56,487 nt of DNA from JAHLMP01 sp964608845 (GCA_964608845.1 CAZSPP010000008.1:1-56487); one strand, 5' to 3'. Positions 1 through 8,746 are shown, counted from the stretch's first letter. Program-made: numbers and translations. Notes: a model not told the origin generated them from the letters alone.

Positions 1-954
1 AATAGTTTGTGACTTTTCTGTTTCTGTTTTTATTTCTTTAGAAAATAAACTCATCTTATTTTCCAAACTTTGCTTTATGAACTCTAAATCTCCTATCCTG
101 TTTTTTATTATGGAGTCTACTCTACTTTCAACCTCTTTCACATTTTCTTGAAAACCTTCTTTTATGATTTCAATCTCTTTTACTTTATTTTCAAGCATTT
201 GATTTATCCTTTCTTTTAAAGCTTCTATCTTTTCTATATCTGAGGTTATCTTTTCTTCCTGAGTTTTAAGATTTAGAAGTGCATTATTTATCCTTTCAAT
301 ATTTATGTCAACCTCTTCAACCTTTCTTATTACATCTTGATTTTCAGCTATTGCTCTTTCTACTCTTTTTTTCGCAAGTTCCAATTCTTCAATCTTTCTA
401 TCTATTTCAATCTTTGCTTCATTTATCTTATTAAGGAAAGCCTTCGCACCTTTTTCTGTCAATACCTTTCCACTTCTTTCTACAATATCTTCAATCCTAG
501 AAATTTTTTTCTCTATCTCATTTTTCATCTCTTTTAAAGAATTTTCAAGGTTTTCTATTTTTTCCAAAGCCTTTCCAGCCTCTTCAAATTTTATCTTTTC
601 TAAAAGCTTTTTTACCTCATTAATATTGCTTATTTTTTCAATCTTTTCGATTCTTTTTAGTATATCTTCAGAAACAGCTACAGGTACACCTTTTCTTATC
701 ATTTCCTCTATTTGGATCAGCCTTTTTTCTAAATCACCATAAGGAAATTCAATAGGTTCGCCAAACACCCTATATTTAACCTGCATCAATTCTGCTTGAA
801 GAAGCATTTGTAAATCTTCTAATTCAGTCAATCTTTCTTTTAGCTCTTCTATTGCTGATGGAGATGTAGAAGCTTCTATGTTTGCTAATCTTCGCTCGAT
901 ATCATTTAGAGCATTAATTATTTCTTCATAACCCGAAATTTCTTCCTTAGGCAT
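1..954 (-). CDS. Coiled-coil protein, C-terminus beyond the left edge
   Basis: The frame is open from an ATG at 954 to the window edge: 318 codons without a stop, so the C-terminus is missing. After a short N-terminal segment (MPKEEISGYEEIINAL) almost the whole product is heptad-like Leu/Ile/Glu/Lys repeats, with one break near residues 60-75 (FGEPIEFPYGD). There is no signal peptide, membrane segment or catalytic motif. It is probably a cytoplasmic structural or scaffold protein. It lies in the same direction as, and 68 bases downstream of, a second coiled-coil protein, so the two may be co-transcribed and interact. I recognise no family. The reading frame is certain; the function is unknown. 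Confidence 0.75.
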   Translation of the reverse strand, partial: MPKEEISGYEEIINALNDIERRLANIEASTSPSAIEELKERLTELEDLQMLLQAELMQVKYRVFGEPIEFPYGDLEKRLIQIEEMIRKGVPVAVSEDILKRIEKIEKISNINEVKKLLEKIKFEEAGKALEKIENLENSLKEMKNEIEKKISRIEDIVERSGKVLTEKGAKAFLNKINEAKIEIDRKIEELELAKKRVERAIAENQDVIRKVEEVDINIERINNALLNLKTQEEKITSDIEKIEALKERINQMLENKVKEIEIIKEGFQENVKEVESRVDSIIKNRIGDLEFIKQSLENKMSLFSKEIKTETEKSQTI

Positions 955-1022
955 TTTAACCCTATAAAATATATATCATTCAGTATATATAACTTTTAAA
1001 CAAATCCTTAAGGATATAAAAA

Positions 1023-1625
1023 CTACATTTTATTTAATAATCTTTCAAGCACGGCTATCACTCCATTTATTTCAGACTCCATTATAGCTAATTTGTTTAA
1101 TATATCTTCTTTTTCTTTCTTCGATTCTTTTACTTCATTCTTCATTTCATTTATAGAGTTCATTAACTCTTTCAATCCAATTTCAAAGTACTTTTTTGTA
1201 TTTTCAAGACTTTCTGTTGTATTAATTATAGAAGAAGATGCATTTTCTATAACCTTTCCCATCTTTCCTATTTGATACACACCCTCAGTAAGCATTCTTA
1301 AGACATTTTCTACACTTTCAGTAATCTTTTCTATTCTTGACTCAATATCAAGAATTTTTTCATTAATCTCTTCAAACCTTTTTGCAACATTACTTTCAAA
1401 AATAGAAACATCATCTTTTAAGTCACTCACCTTTAACATTAATTCTCCTGTGGTAGAATCGATTTTTTCACCGATTTTAGCTTCTTCTAATACATTTTTT
1501 ACAATTCCCTCTATTTTCTTTATTTCATTTTCACTTATTGCCTCAACCTCTATTGCCTTTATACTTTTATAAGCATCACTTGGCAATTCTTCTTCAGTAT
1601 CTACAAAAAGATAAGCCTTTGCCAT
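1023..1625 (-). CDS. Coiled-coil protein of unknown function
   Basis: A 200-residue protein. The N-terminal 25 or so residues (MAKAYLFVDTEEELPSDAY) look like a small folded segment. From about residue 60 to the end it is predicted coiled coil rich in Glu, Lys, Ile and Ser/Asn, with an amphipathic stretch around residues 110-150 (EGVYQIGKMGKVIENASSS). There are no membrane segments or catalytic motifs. It starts 25 bases downstream of the eS1 stop and precedes the partial coiled-coil gene, so all three probably form one minus-strand transcription unit. Pairing with the downstream coiled-coil protein is an inference from adjacency and composition. Confidence 0.75.
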   Translation of the reverse strand: MAKAYLFVDTEEELPSDAYKSIKAIEVEAISENEIKKIEGIVKNVLEEAKIGEKIDSTTGELMLKVSDLKDDVSIFESNVAKRFEEINEKILDIESRIEKITESVENVLRMLTEGVYQIGKMGKVIENASSSIINTTESLENTKKYFEIGLKELMNSINEMKNEVKESKKEKEDILNKLAIMESEINGVIAVLERLLNKM

Positions 1626-1650
1626 AATATTACTTAGAAGTGATAAATTT

Positions 1651-2214
1651 TTAAATGTTGATTATACCCTTTATTACCTCTGTTTTTCTTATATCAGCAA
1701 CGCTTACAGGATAAAGCTTTTCGCATTCTTCTTTTATTTTTTTACCGAGATCTCCGGTAACTATAAGCTTAGAAAAATCTGCAAAACTATTTTCTTCAGC
1801 AGATTTTTTGATTATATCATCCATAATTTTTCTTGCCTTTCTACATATGGAATAAGGAACATTTCTAGCAAACAAAAGAATACCTTTAACTCTTATCTTC
1901 GCCCCATCTTTTGTATTAACCACAATATTATTATCAACTCTCGTTACCCCTCTTCTAACTATGTTTGAAATATATTCTCTCATAATTTCATGGCCATCAA
2001 ATTCTGCTAGTGCATAATCCTTTTCAACTTGAACAATTCGAAATATCACCTTTACATAAAATCTTTGAGTCTTTTCCATTATTTCTGTTAAACCTACTTC
2101 TATTCTTCTATTTATCAGCTTTTTTGGATCAGAAGCCAAAGCTTCTCCTAAAAATATATTGTCAAAAGTTTTCGTAGCTCTTATTTCATGCCAGTTTTTT
2201 TTCGTAGTTGCCAT
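1651..2214 (-). CDS. rps3ae: Small ribosomal subunit protein eS1 (S3Ae)
   Basis: A 187-residue protein with the S3Ae pattern: KKNWHEIRATKTFDN near the start, a central region with HEIMREYISNIVRRG, and RKARKIMDDIIKKS toward the C-terminus. Archaeal S3Ae proteins are usually about 190-210 residues, so this is near full length. It is a structural component of the 30S platform near the mRNA exit site. The ATG at 2214 follows a GGTGA ribosome-binding site (AAAGGTGAAATAATG). It is divergent from eS27 across a 92-base intergenic region that must hold promoters for both directions. Confidence 0.93.
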   Translation of the reverse strand: MATTKKNWHEIRATKTFDNIFLGEALASDPKKLINRRIEVGLTEIMEKTQRFYVKVIFRIVQVEKDYALAEFDGHEIMREYISNIVRRGVTRVDNNIVVNTKDGAKIRVKGILLFARNVPYSICRKARKIMDDIIKKSAEENSFADFSKLIVTGDLGKKIKEECEKLYPVSVADIRKTEVIKGIINI

Positions 2215-2306
2215 TATTTCACCTTTGATCTACCTAAATTTATTAAATTAAAATTAATAAAGTTTTAATCCTTAAAAAATAAAATAACTCTTTTTAAGGT
2301 GGTGAA

Positions 2307-2480
2307 ATGGCTGGTAAATTTTTGTTGGTGAGATGTAAAAAATGTAAAAATGAACAAGTAATATTTTCAGCTTCAAAAACTGTTGTAAAATGCCTTATTT
2401 GTGGAGAAATATTAGCAGAGCCAACAGGAGGTAAGGCGAATATAAAAACCCAAGTAATAGGGTCTTTCAAATCTTTGTAG
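2307..2480 (+). CDS. rps27e: Small ribosomal subunit protein eS27
   Basis: A 57-residue zinc-ribbon protein. The two metal-binding pairs CKKC (residues 10-13) and CLIC (29-32), with a basic and aromatic-poor linker, match the S27e family, and the tail GGKANIKTQVIG is typical. It binds 16S rRNA in the small subunit. The start is set by the AAGGTGGTGA ribosome-binding site at 2296-2305. It stops 10 bases before aIF2-alpha and is the first gene of a plus-strand translation operon (eS27, aIF2-alpha, uL16, ABCE1). Confidence 0.92.
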   Translation: MAGKFLLVRCKKCKNEQVIFSASKTVVKCLICGEILAEPTGGKANIKTQVIGSFKSL

Positions 2481-2490
2481 GTAGAAAAAA

Positions 2491-3210
2491 ATGAAAGAAG
2501 GAGAGCTTGTAATATGTAAAATAGAAAAGATAGATGCACATTCTGCATTAGCTAAAATAATAAATACAGATAGATATGGGATAATTCATGCTTCTGAGGT
2601 TGCAAGTGGTTGGGTTAGAAGAATCTCAGATCATTTAAAAGAAGGTCAACTTGTTGTTTGTAAAATTCTTTCAGCAAACAAAACTTTATTAAATTTATCA
2701 ATAAAAAGGGTAAGCGAAAATGAAAAAAAGCAAACAATGAAAAAATATGAAGCAGAGAAAAGAGCGGATAAAATAATAAACTTTGTTGCTAAAAAAATGA
2801 AAGCAGAAAATTTGGAAGAAATAAAGAAAGATATAATTGAGAAATTCGGTTCACTTTCTTCTTTTATAGAAGCCGTAAAAGAGGATAAGAGTGAGATAGA
2901 GGAATTTGATAAGAAATGGATAAGAATGATAAAAAAGATTTTAGAAAAGATAGAGAAAAAGAAAGAGTACGAATTCAAGGCAAAAATAAAATTGAGAAGC
3001 TATGAACCTAATGGAGTAGAAATAATAAAAAGTGTTTTTGAAGATAATTTTGGTTTAGATATAAAATATATTGGAGGTTCGCAATTCCTTTTAAAGTTTA
3101 AATCCGAAAATCCGAAGATAGGAGAAAAAGAATTTAAAAATAGAGTAGATAAACTTATAGAGAAATCAAAAAGATTAAATTGCTTTGTAGAAGCAAATAT
3201 TTTGAGTTGA
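2491..3210 (+). CDS. Translation initiation factor aIF2 subunit alpha
   Basis: A 239-residue aIF2-alpha. Residues 1-75 form the S1/OB domain with the hallmark IIHASEVASGWVRRI followed by LLNLSIKRV. A helical domain spans about 80-155, and the C-terminal alpha/beta domain that contacts aIF2-gamma spans about 155-239. It is a subunit of the GTP-dependent initiator Met-tRNA carrier. It is slightly shorter at the N-terminus than most homologues: the first beta strand begins almost immediately after Met. Ten bases separate it from eS27 and five from uL16. The eS27-aIF2alpha linkage is common in archaea, which supports the assignment. Confidence 0.92.
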   Translation: MKEGELVICKIEKIDAHSALAKIINTDRYGIIHASEVASGWVRRISDHLKEGQLVVCKILSANKTLLNLSIKRVSENEKKQTMKKYEAEKRADKIINFVAKKMKAENLEEIKKDIIEKFGSLSSFIEAVKEDKSEIEEFDKKWIRMIKKILEKIEKKKEYEFKAKIKLRSYEPNGVEIIKSVFEDNFGLDIKYIGGSQFLLKFKSENPKIGEKEFKNRVDKLIEKSKRLNCFVEANILS

Positions 3211-3215
3211 TAAAT

Positions 3216-3731
3216 ATGGCAAAACAAAGACCTTGGAGATGTTATAGAGATATAAAAAGACCTTATACTAGGCAATCAATAAGCGTACCTAAAAAAAGTT
3301 ATATAAAAGGAGTTCCTCCCCCAAGAATAGCCCAATTTGAAATGGGAACAAAAAAAGATTATGAATATAAGCTTTTTTTGGTTTCAAAAAATACGTGCCA
3401 AATAAGGCATAGTGCATTAGAAGCTGCAAGAATGGCCTTAGTTAAATCTTTGGAGAAAAAAGGAGCTACGTATTTTGCTAAGCTCAGAGTATATCCTCAT
3501 CATGTTTATAGAGAAAACCCACTTGCTACAGGAGCAGGAGCAGATAGATATCAACAGGGGATGAGATTAAGTTTTGGAAAACCAATAGGCACAGCAGCCC
3601 AAATAAAAACAGGACAAAAAATTTTTGAATTACGTGTAGATAAGCAATTCTTAAATGTTGCAAAAGAGGCTTTAAAAAAAGCTATGCATAAACTTCCTTT
3701 AAGATATAAAATAGTTGTTGAGGGAAAATAG
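3216..3731 (+). CDS. rpl10e: Large ribosomal subunit protein uL16 (archaeal L10e)
   Basis: A 171-residue protein beginning MAKQRPWRCYRDIKRPYTR, a near-universal archaeal uL16 start, so the ATG at 3216 is preferred over an in-frame codon 36 bases upstream inside aIF2-alpha. The conserved GAGADRYQQGMR segment (about residues 108-119), which approaches the A-site tRNA, and KPIGTAAQIKTGQKIF follow. It organises the 50S A-site and peptidyl transferase surroundings. It sits between aIF2-alpha and ABCE1, both translation factors, in one plus-strand operon. Confidence 0.94.
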   Translation: MAKQRPWRCYRDIKRPYTRQSISVPKKSYIKGVPPPRIAQFEMGTKKDYEYKLFLVSKNTCQIRHSALEAARMALVKSLEKKGATYFAKLRVYPHHVYRENPLATGAGADRYQQGMRLSFGKPIGTAAQIKTGQKIFELRVDKQFLNVAKEALKKAMHKLPLRYKIVVEGK

Positions 3732-3746
3732 TTGAGATTGAATTCT

Positions 3747-5492
3747 ATGAAAAGAATTATTGTTATAGATAAAGAACTATGCCAACCAAAAAAATGTAAT
3801 TATGCTTGTTCATATGCATGCCCAAAAAACAGATCTGGAGAAAAATGCATCATAATAAAAAAGGAAGAAGGTATATACCCAAAAATAGATGAAAATAAGT
3901 GTATTGGTTGCGGATTATGTGTAAAAAGATGTGACTTTAATGCTCTTAAGGTTATAAACCTTCCAGAAGCTTTAAAAGAAAATCCAATATTTCAATATGG
4001 TCCAAATTCTTTTAGACTTTTTCGATTACCTATACCGTTTAAAGGTGTTACAGGAATTTTGGGAGAGAATGGAACAGGAAAAACCACATCTCTAAAGCTT
4101 TTGAGCGGAGAAATAAAACCAAACCTAGGTAAAGAACTCGCTGAGAAAAAAGAAATTTTAGAAGCTTATAGAGGTACAGAGCTTCAAAACTATCTTAAAG
4201 ATTTACTCGAAGGAAAAATAAAAACAGTTTATAAAGAGCAGCAGGTAGATAAAATTCTGAATGTTTTTTCAAGCTTGGAGGAAATGGAGATAAAAGAAGA
4301 GTTTATAAGAAAATTTAATATTGAGAATAGAAAGCTTAGTGAAATGTCTGGTGGTGAGCTGCAAAAGGTTTGCATTGCATATACATTATCAAAAGAAGCT
4401 GATATATATTTTTTAGATGAACCAACAAGCTTTCTTGATATAAAAGAAAGATTGAATGTTGCTAAAATAATAAGGGAATTTAGTGAAAAGGAAGGAAAAA
4501 GTGTTATTGTTGTAGAGCACGATTTGGCTGTTTTGGATTATTTGGCTGATAGGATTCATATAATTTATGGAGAACCCGGAGCATATGGAATTGTTTCTAA
4601 GCCGTATTCAACAAAACAGGGAATAAACTCTTTTCTAAATGGTTATCTTAAAGAAGAGAACGTTAGAATAGGCGAACCAATAAAATTTGCTGAATCAGAA
4701 GATATAAGAGAGTGGAAAGAGGTTTTAATAAGGTTTAGTAACATTAAAAAATCCTTTGAAAATTTTTGTTTAGAAATAAGTCAAGGAGAAATATTTAAGA
4801 ATGAAGTTCTAGGAGTCTTTGGAGCAAACTCCTTAGGAAAAACAACATTTGCAAAAATACTCGCTGGCTTATTAGATTTTGAGGGCTATATTGAAAAGAA
4901 TATTAAAATCTCTTATAAGCCACAATATATTGCAAGTATTCAAGCTGAAATTACTGTGGAAGAATTATTTTCTTCTTTAAAAGATAGCATAAAAGATTTA
5001 AAAAAAGACGAACAATCTAAAGAAATTGAAACAATATTTGAAATTATATTGAGCAAGCTAGATATAAGAAAAATATTTCATAAGAAGATTAGCAATCTTT
5101 CTGGAGGAGAACTTCAAAGAGTAGCAATAGCTTCTTGTTTGGTTAGAGATGCAGATTTATATCTTTTGGATGAACCTTCTGCATATTTGGATGTAAAACA
5201 AAGAATGAGTTTAATAAAACTGATAAAATTCTTAAACAAAACATTCATAATAATAGATCACGATTTGACATTTCTTAGTTGCGTTTCAAATAGATGCATG
5301 CTTTTTAGAGGAGAACCTAAGAAAAAAGGGCATGCAAAGATATTCCCTCTTTATGCTGGAATTAATGAGTTTTTGAAAGAAGTAAATATTACATTCAGAA
5401 GGGATGAGGAAACAAGAAGATTAAGAGCAAATAAACCGGATTCTGTAAAAGATAGAGAGCAAAAAAGCTCAGGTATTTATTTTGAGAGGTAA
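3747..5492 (+). CDS. Ribosome recycling ATPase ABCE1 (RLI)
   Basis: A 581-residue soluble twin-ATPase. The N-terminus has two ferredoxin-like 4Fe-4S motifs (CQPKKCNYACSYACP and CIGCGLCVKRC). Nucleotide-binding domain 1 has Walker A GENGTGKTT, signature MSGGELQKV and LDEPTSFLD. Domain 2 has GANSLGKTT, LSGGELQRV and LDEPSAYLD. It splits ribosomes after termination together with aRF1/Pelota. The ATG at 3747 begins the family-typical MKRIIVIDKELC; an in-frame TTG at 3732 would add five residues. The TAA at 5490-5492 directly abuts the reverse-strand stop of the PRPP synthetase gene, with no intervening base. Confidence 0.96.
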   Translation: MKRIIVIDKELCQPKKCNYACSYACPKNRSGEKCIIIKKEEGIYPKIDENKCIGCGLCVKRCDFNALKVINLPEALKENPIFQYGPNSFRLFRLPIPFKGVTGILGENGTGKTTSLKLLSGEIKPNLGKELAEKKEILEAYRGTELQNYLKDLLEGKIKTVYKEQQVDKILNVFSSLEEMEIKEEFIRKFNIENRKLSEMSGGELQKVCIAYTLSKEADIYFLDEPTSFLDIKERLNVAKIIREFSEKEGKSVIVVEHDLAVLDYLADRIHIIYGEPGAYGIVSKPYSTKQGINSFLNGYLKEENVRIGEPIKFAESEDIREWKEVLIRFSNIKKSFENFCLEISQGEIFKNEVLGVFGANSLGKTTFAKILAGLLDFEGYIEKNIKISYKPQYIASIQAEITVEELFSSLKDSIKDLKKDEQSKEIETIFEIILSKLDIRKIFHKKISNLSGGELQRVAIASCLVRDADLYLLDEPSAYLDVKQRMSLIKLIKFLNKTFIIIDHDLTFLSCVSNRCMLFRGEPKKKGHAKIFPLYAGINEFLKEVNITFRRDEETRRLRANKPDSVKDREQKSSGIYFER

Positions 5493-6638
5493 TTATTGTT
5501 TTATTAGTGGATGAAGAGATTTTTTGTAATGCACTCTATCTATTAATTCCTCTATCGTTGGAATTATTGTTATCTCCGTAAGCCAATCCTTGTTTTGTTC
5601 TAAATACCAATCACTTCTCGGAATTGTATCAGTTATTACAACTCTATCTATTTCAGAATTTCTCATCTTATATTCTGTTGGTTCTACAGTATATAATCTT
5701 TCTTCTTTTTTATCTTCTGCAATAATTCTATATGTTTTCGGCTCAAATCCAATATGATATATTGCTCTCTGAAGCTCTTCCTTCAAATCTTCAGGATTTT
5801 GATCAAAGGTTTCTATATATATTGTTTCTACAGGCTCTTCATTTTTATTTGCTGATCTAATCTTTTTTGAAAATAGGCCATGAGTCATTATTGCTGTAAC
5901 ACTTTTCGCTTTATTAAGTTTGCAAATGTTTGCAGCTTCAATTAATGTTCCTCCTGTATCTATTATATCATCCACTATAATACAATGCTTTCCTTCAACA
6001 TTTCCAAGAATATTTAATGCCCGAGCTTCTCCTGGAGCTGGCCGGATTTTATATATTATTGCTACATTATCTACTCCAACTTCATCAGCAAACTTTTTTG
6101 CGTATCCGGCTCTTCCAAAATCCGGAGCAACTATAACAATTTCATCTTCATTTAAACCCATCTCTTTCTTATAACTATCTAAATATTTCCTATATTCTCT
6201 CATAGGAACGAAAGAATCTATTGGACATCTAAAGGCTGCATAACTTCCTGCATTATGAATATGAAACGCTGCAACATAATCCCAATCTTCAAATACCTCT
6301 GCAATCTTTCTGACATTTATTGATGTTCTTCCTTCCGGTTTATCTGAACGCATAAATCCTAAATATGTTGGAATTGCAATTTTTCTTTCTGGTACAGAGC
6401 ATCTTAATGCATCTTCAACAAGCATAGTTTCGACCAATCTTCCTTTTGGGTCAGGATGAAATGGACATATATAAAATACATCAGCATTTCTTACACTTTT
6501 CTTAAAGTTTGGCATTATTTCTGTATCATTAAATCTAATTATTTCCAAAACACCATCTTCTAACCCAAAATCTTCACATATTTGCTTTGCTATCTTTCTT
6601 CCTGTTTTATTTGAAACTACAAATAATTCTGATCCCAT
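5493..6638 (-). CDS. prs: Ribose-phosphate pyrophosphokinase (PRPP synthetase)
   Basis: A 381-residue enzyme that makes PRPP from ribose 5-phosphate and ATP for nucleotide, His and Trp synthesis. Family marks are RFNDTEIMPNFKKSVRNADV near the N-terminus, IAIPTYLGFMRSDK in the position of the usual PYFGYARQDR flexible region, and the PRPP-binding loop VDDIIDTGGTL around residues 216-226. At 381 residues it is longer than typical archaeal enzymes (about 285-320). The extra length is mostly in a segment after the PRPP loop (about 250-310) and at the C-terminus. The substituted catalytic flexible loop suggests a divergent subclass. Confidence 0.88.
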   Translation of the reverse strand: MGSELFVVSNKTGRKIAKQICEDFGLEDGVLEIIRFNDTEIMPNFKKSVRNADVFYICPFHPDPKGRLVETMLVEDALRCSVPERKIAIPTYLGFMRSDKPEGRTSINVRKIAEVFEDWDYVAAFHIHNAGSYAAFRCPIDSFVPMREYRKYLDSYKKEMGLNEDEIVIVAPDFGRAGYAKKFADEVGVDNVAIIYKIRPAPGEARALNILGNVEGKHCIIVDDIIDTGGTLIEAANICKLNKAKSVTAIMTHGLFSKKIRSANKNEEPVETIYIETFDQNPEDLKEELQRAIYHIGFEPKTYRIIAEDKKEERLYTVEPTEYKMRNSEIDRVVITDTIPRSDWYLEQNKDWLTEITIIPTIEELIDRVHYKKSLHPLIKQ

Positions 6639-6662
6639 AATTACTATTTCAAAGTAAAGAAT

Positions 6663-7358
6663 TTAAACACAAGACTCAAGCATTTTCTTCATCTCTATTG
6701 CATTTTTAAGCATTGCATGATTGTTATTAAAGAAGACATAAACCTTCTTCGGCTTTTTCTTTAAAATCTTTTCTACAATTTCTTTTAATTCATCTTCATT
6801 ATATTCATACCTATACCAAGCTTCTCTACCATGCATTCTCAAATAAACAATTCCATTTGTATTATATATTTCTCTTGGAAGATAAGGGGCATCTACACTT
6901 ACCAAAGTCATTTTATTATTTTTACAGATTTCTATATATTTTTTGTTGAACAATTCCTTGTTTCTAAACTCTATCGCAAATTTTTCTTTCAATTTAGTCT
7001 TTTTTGCAAATTCTTGGATTTTTTTAATAGAACTTGCAGAAAGAGAAGGAGGTAGTTGAAATAGAAAAAAGTCAATATTTTCTTTTAATGAAGAAAAAAT
7101 TTCTTCAAATCTTTTCCAATCTTCAAATGAATCTTCTTCAAATTTTTTTAAATGCGTTATTATTTTATTTACCTTTATGCTCCACCTAATATCTTTACCT
7201 ATCTTTGCCCAACCTTTTATTACATTTGGAAAAGGAAATCTGTAAAAGCTCATGTTAAGCTCAATTGCATTTAGCTTAGAATTTTCTACATACCATTTTA
7301 AATTTCTTTCTTTATTCCAACTATAGGCCCAACCAGAAGTTCCGACAAAAATATCCAT
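6663..7358 (-). CDS. DUF72 family protein (TIM-barrel)
   Basis: A 231-residue DUF72 protein. The N-terminal IFVGTSGWAYSWN, ELNMSFYRFP, the FFLFQLPPS segment, FAIEFRN and the late YLRMHGREAWY plus VYVFFNNNHAM are the characteristic conserved blocks. DUF72 members adopt a TIM-barrel fold; their biochemical role is not established, though a nuclease-like or metal-dependent function has been suggested. The ATG at 7358 is chosen because the longer open frame upstream overlaps the divergent polyprenyl synthase gene and encodes unrelated sequence. The 40-base gap to that gene must hold both promoters. Confidence 0.85.
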   Translation of the reverse strand: MDIFVGTSGWAYSWNKERNLKWYVENSKLNAIELNMSFYRFPFPNVIKGWAKIGKDIRWSIKVNKIITHLKKFEEDSFEDWKRFEEIFSSLKENIDFFLFQLPPSLSASSIKKIQEFAKKTKLKEKFAIEFRNKELFNKKYIEICKNNKMTLVSVDAPYLPREIYNTNGIVYLRMHGREAWYRYEYNEDELKEIVEKILKKKPKKVYVFFNNNHAMLKNAIEMKKMLESCV

Positions 7359-7398
7359 ATTTTTATTTTTGAACTTATTTATTTTAAATAATTCATAG

Positions 7399-8484
7399 GT
7401 GTTTTGTTTGGAAGATAAAACAGAAAATATAATAGAAAAAATTCTTTTGGAGAAAAAAGAAATAATAGACAAAACAATAGAAAAATATTTTCCTAGAAAA
7501 TTTTCAAGAAAGGATTTGGAATTTATGTGTGGAAGCAACATTCTTAACATTGAAGCATCTAATGAAGCTATTGCAAAGCCTATGTGGGAGTTATTGGACA
7601 GAGGAGGAAAGAGATGGAGACCTGTTTTATTTTTGTTAATAATAGAAGCGTTAGGAAAAGATCCTGAAAAGTTTGTTGATTTTTGTATAATACCTGAAAT
7701 CATTCATAACGGTACATTAATTGTGGATGATGTTGAAGATGATTCTGAATTAAGAAGAGGCAAGCCAACTATCCATAAAATTTTCGGTGAGGATATTGCA
7801 ATAAATGTAGGAAATGCGATGTATTTCTTGCCATTAATAATTTTTATTAAAAAGAAAAATGAGATTGAAAAAGATAGATTAATAAAAGCATATGAAACTT
7901 ATATCGAAGAAATGATAAAGCTTAGTTTTGGGCAAGGTAATGATATAGTTTGGCATAGAGGAATTATAAAAGATGAAAAAATAAGAGAAGAGGAATATTT
8001 GCAGATGTGTGCATATAAAACAGGGACTTTAGCGAGAATGAGCGCAAAGCTTGCAGCAATTTTAGCTGAAGCTTCAGATGAAATTATAGAAAAGATTGGA
8101 AGATTTGCTGAAAGTATTGGAATAGCATTTCAAATTCAAGATGATATCCTTGATGTGACAGCTCCAGAATCAATAGGAAAAACATTTGGAAATGATATAA
8201 AAGAAGGAAAGAGAACTTTGATGGTTATATACACATTGCAAAAAGCAAATGAAAAAGATAAGAAAAGATTGATTGAGATTTTGAATAAGCATACTGATGA
8301 TATTGAAGAAAGAAAAGAGGCAATAGAGATTCTAAAAAAATATAATTCCATTGAATATGCAAAAAACGTAGCAAGAAAAATAGTTGAAGATTCTTGGAAG
8401 GAAATTGAAAAAATAATTCCAGATAACCCAGCAAAAGAAAAATTAAGATTATTTGCAGAATATTTGATAGAGAGGAATAGATGA
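7399..8484 (+). CDS. Polyprenyl (probably geranylgeranyl) diphosphate synthase
   Basis: A trans-isoprenyl diphosphate synthase of up to 361 residues. It has the first Asp-rich motif DDVEDD (110-115) followed by RRGKP, the GGKRWRP block (69-75), and the second Asp-rich motif DDILD (248-252). It condenses IPP with allylic diphosphates to make C15-C25 chains for archaeal ether lipids. Product length is not certain, because the residues before the first motif (IIHNGTLIV) lack the large aromatic residue that restricts products to C15. A GTG at 7399 or a TTG at 7408 may be used. A TATA-like TTTAAATA about 12-20 bases upstream suits a leaderless transcript. The mevalonate genes at 15.4 kb feed the same pathway. 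Confidence 0.88.
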   Translation: MFCLEDKTENIIEKILLEKKEIIDKTIEKYFPRKFSRKDLEFMCGSNILNIEASNEAIAKPMWELLDRGGKRWRPVLFLLIIEALGKDPEKFVDFCIIPEIIHNGTLIVDDVEDDSELRRGKPTIHKIFGEDIAINVGNAMYFLPLIIFIKKKNEIEKDRLIKAYETYIEEMIKLSFGQGNDIVWHRGIIKDEKIREEEYLQMCAYKTGTLARMSAKLAAILAEASDEIIEKIGRFAESIGIAFQIQDDILDVTAPESIGKTFGNDIKEGKRTLMVIYTLQKANEKDKKRLIEILNKHTDDIEERKEAIEILKKYNSIEYAKNVARKIVEDSWKEIEKIIPDNPAKEKLRLFAEYLIERNR

Positions 8485-8609
8485 TTTAAAATATAACACA
8501 AACATAAAATTCAAAAAGGCATTAGAAAATATTTTTAACTTAAAATATTCTGCATTCTAAAGTATGAAATTTTAACTAAAGTTAATCTTAAAACTTTGAC
8601 TTAACAAAA

Positions 8610-8725
8610 TGGGTCTGCCCGGATTTGAACCGGGGTCTGAACCTTTTTCTCCTTTTGCAAAATTTTAAAATTTTTTAAAAATTGACCCGAAGGTCCGATG
8701 CTAGACCAAGCTACACCACAGACCC
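8610..8725 (-). tRNA. tRNA-Pro (CGG) with a 41-nt anticodon-loop intron
   Basis: The acceptor stem GGGTCTG (8725-8719) pairs with CAGACCC, followed by discriminator A at 8610. The D-stem is GTGT/GCAT and the T-arm is CCCGG-TTCAAAT-CCGGG. The anticodon stem GGACC pairs with GGTTC only after removing a 41-nt AT-rich intron (8645-8685) at the canonical 37/38 position. This leaves loop TT-CGG-GA, anticodon CGG. Discriminator A and G1:C72 fit archaeal proline tRNA. CCA is not encoded. Five bases upstream begins a copy of the tRNA-Thr 3' end, the left attachment site of the integrated element. Confidence 0.92.
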
Positions 8726-8727
8726 AG

Positions 8728-8744
8728 ACAAGCCCCGGACGAGA
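8728..8744 (+). repeat. Left attachment site (attL core), tRNA-Thr 3' fragment
   Basis: ACAAGCCCCGGACGAGA is identical to 15219-15235. Read on the minus strand it is the T-stem 3' strand (CTCGT), acceptor 3' strand (CCGGGGC), discriminator T and a few flanking bases of tRNA-Thr. No other tRNA-Thr sequence is present here, so it is a truncated copy made by recombination. Confidence 0.9.
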
Positions 8745-8746
8745 AT

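Noticed and set aside
337..537. A plus-strand open frame rich in Phe, Ser and Tyr within the left coiled-coil gene
   Set aside because: It is antisense to a long, well-formed coiled-coil frame; its composition is what the complement of Lys/Glu codons produces.
5490..5495. Directly abutting stop codons of ABCE1 and PRPP synthetase as a sign of misassembly
   Set aside because: Both proteins are full length with proper C-termini; tight convergent ends recur elsewhere in the window (39192-39208, 41212-41215), so this is ordinary compaction.
7359..7703. An N-terminal extension of the DUF72 protein
   Set aside because: It overlaps the 5' part of the polyprenyl synthase gene in antisense and shows no DUF72 similarity. 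The family start is at 7358.
8728..8744. A second, broken tRNA-Thr gene
   Set aside because: Only the 3' 13 tRNA bases are present and the match ends abruptly at the same point as the attachment core, so it is an integration footprint rather than a decayed gene.
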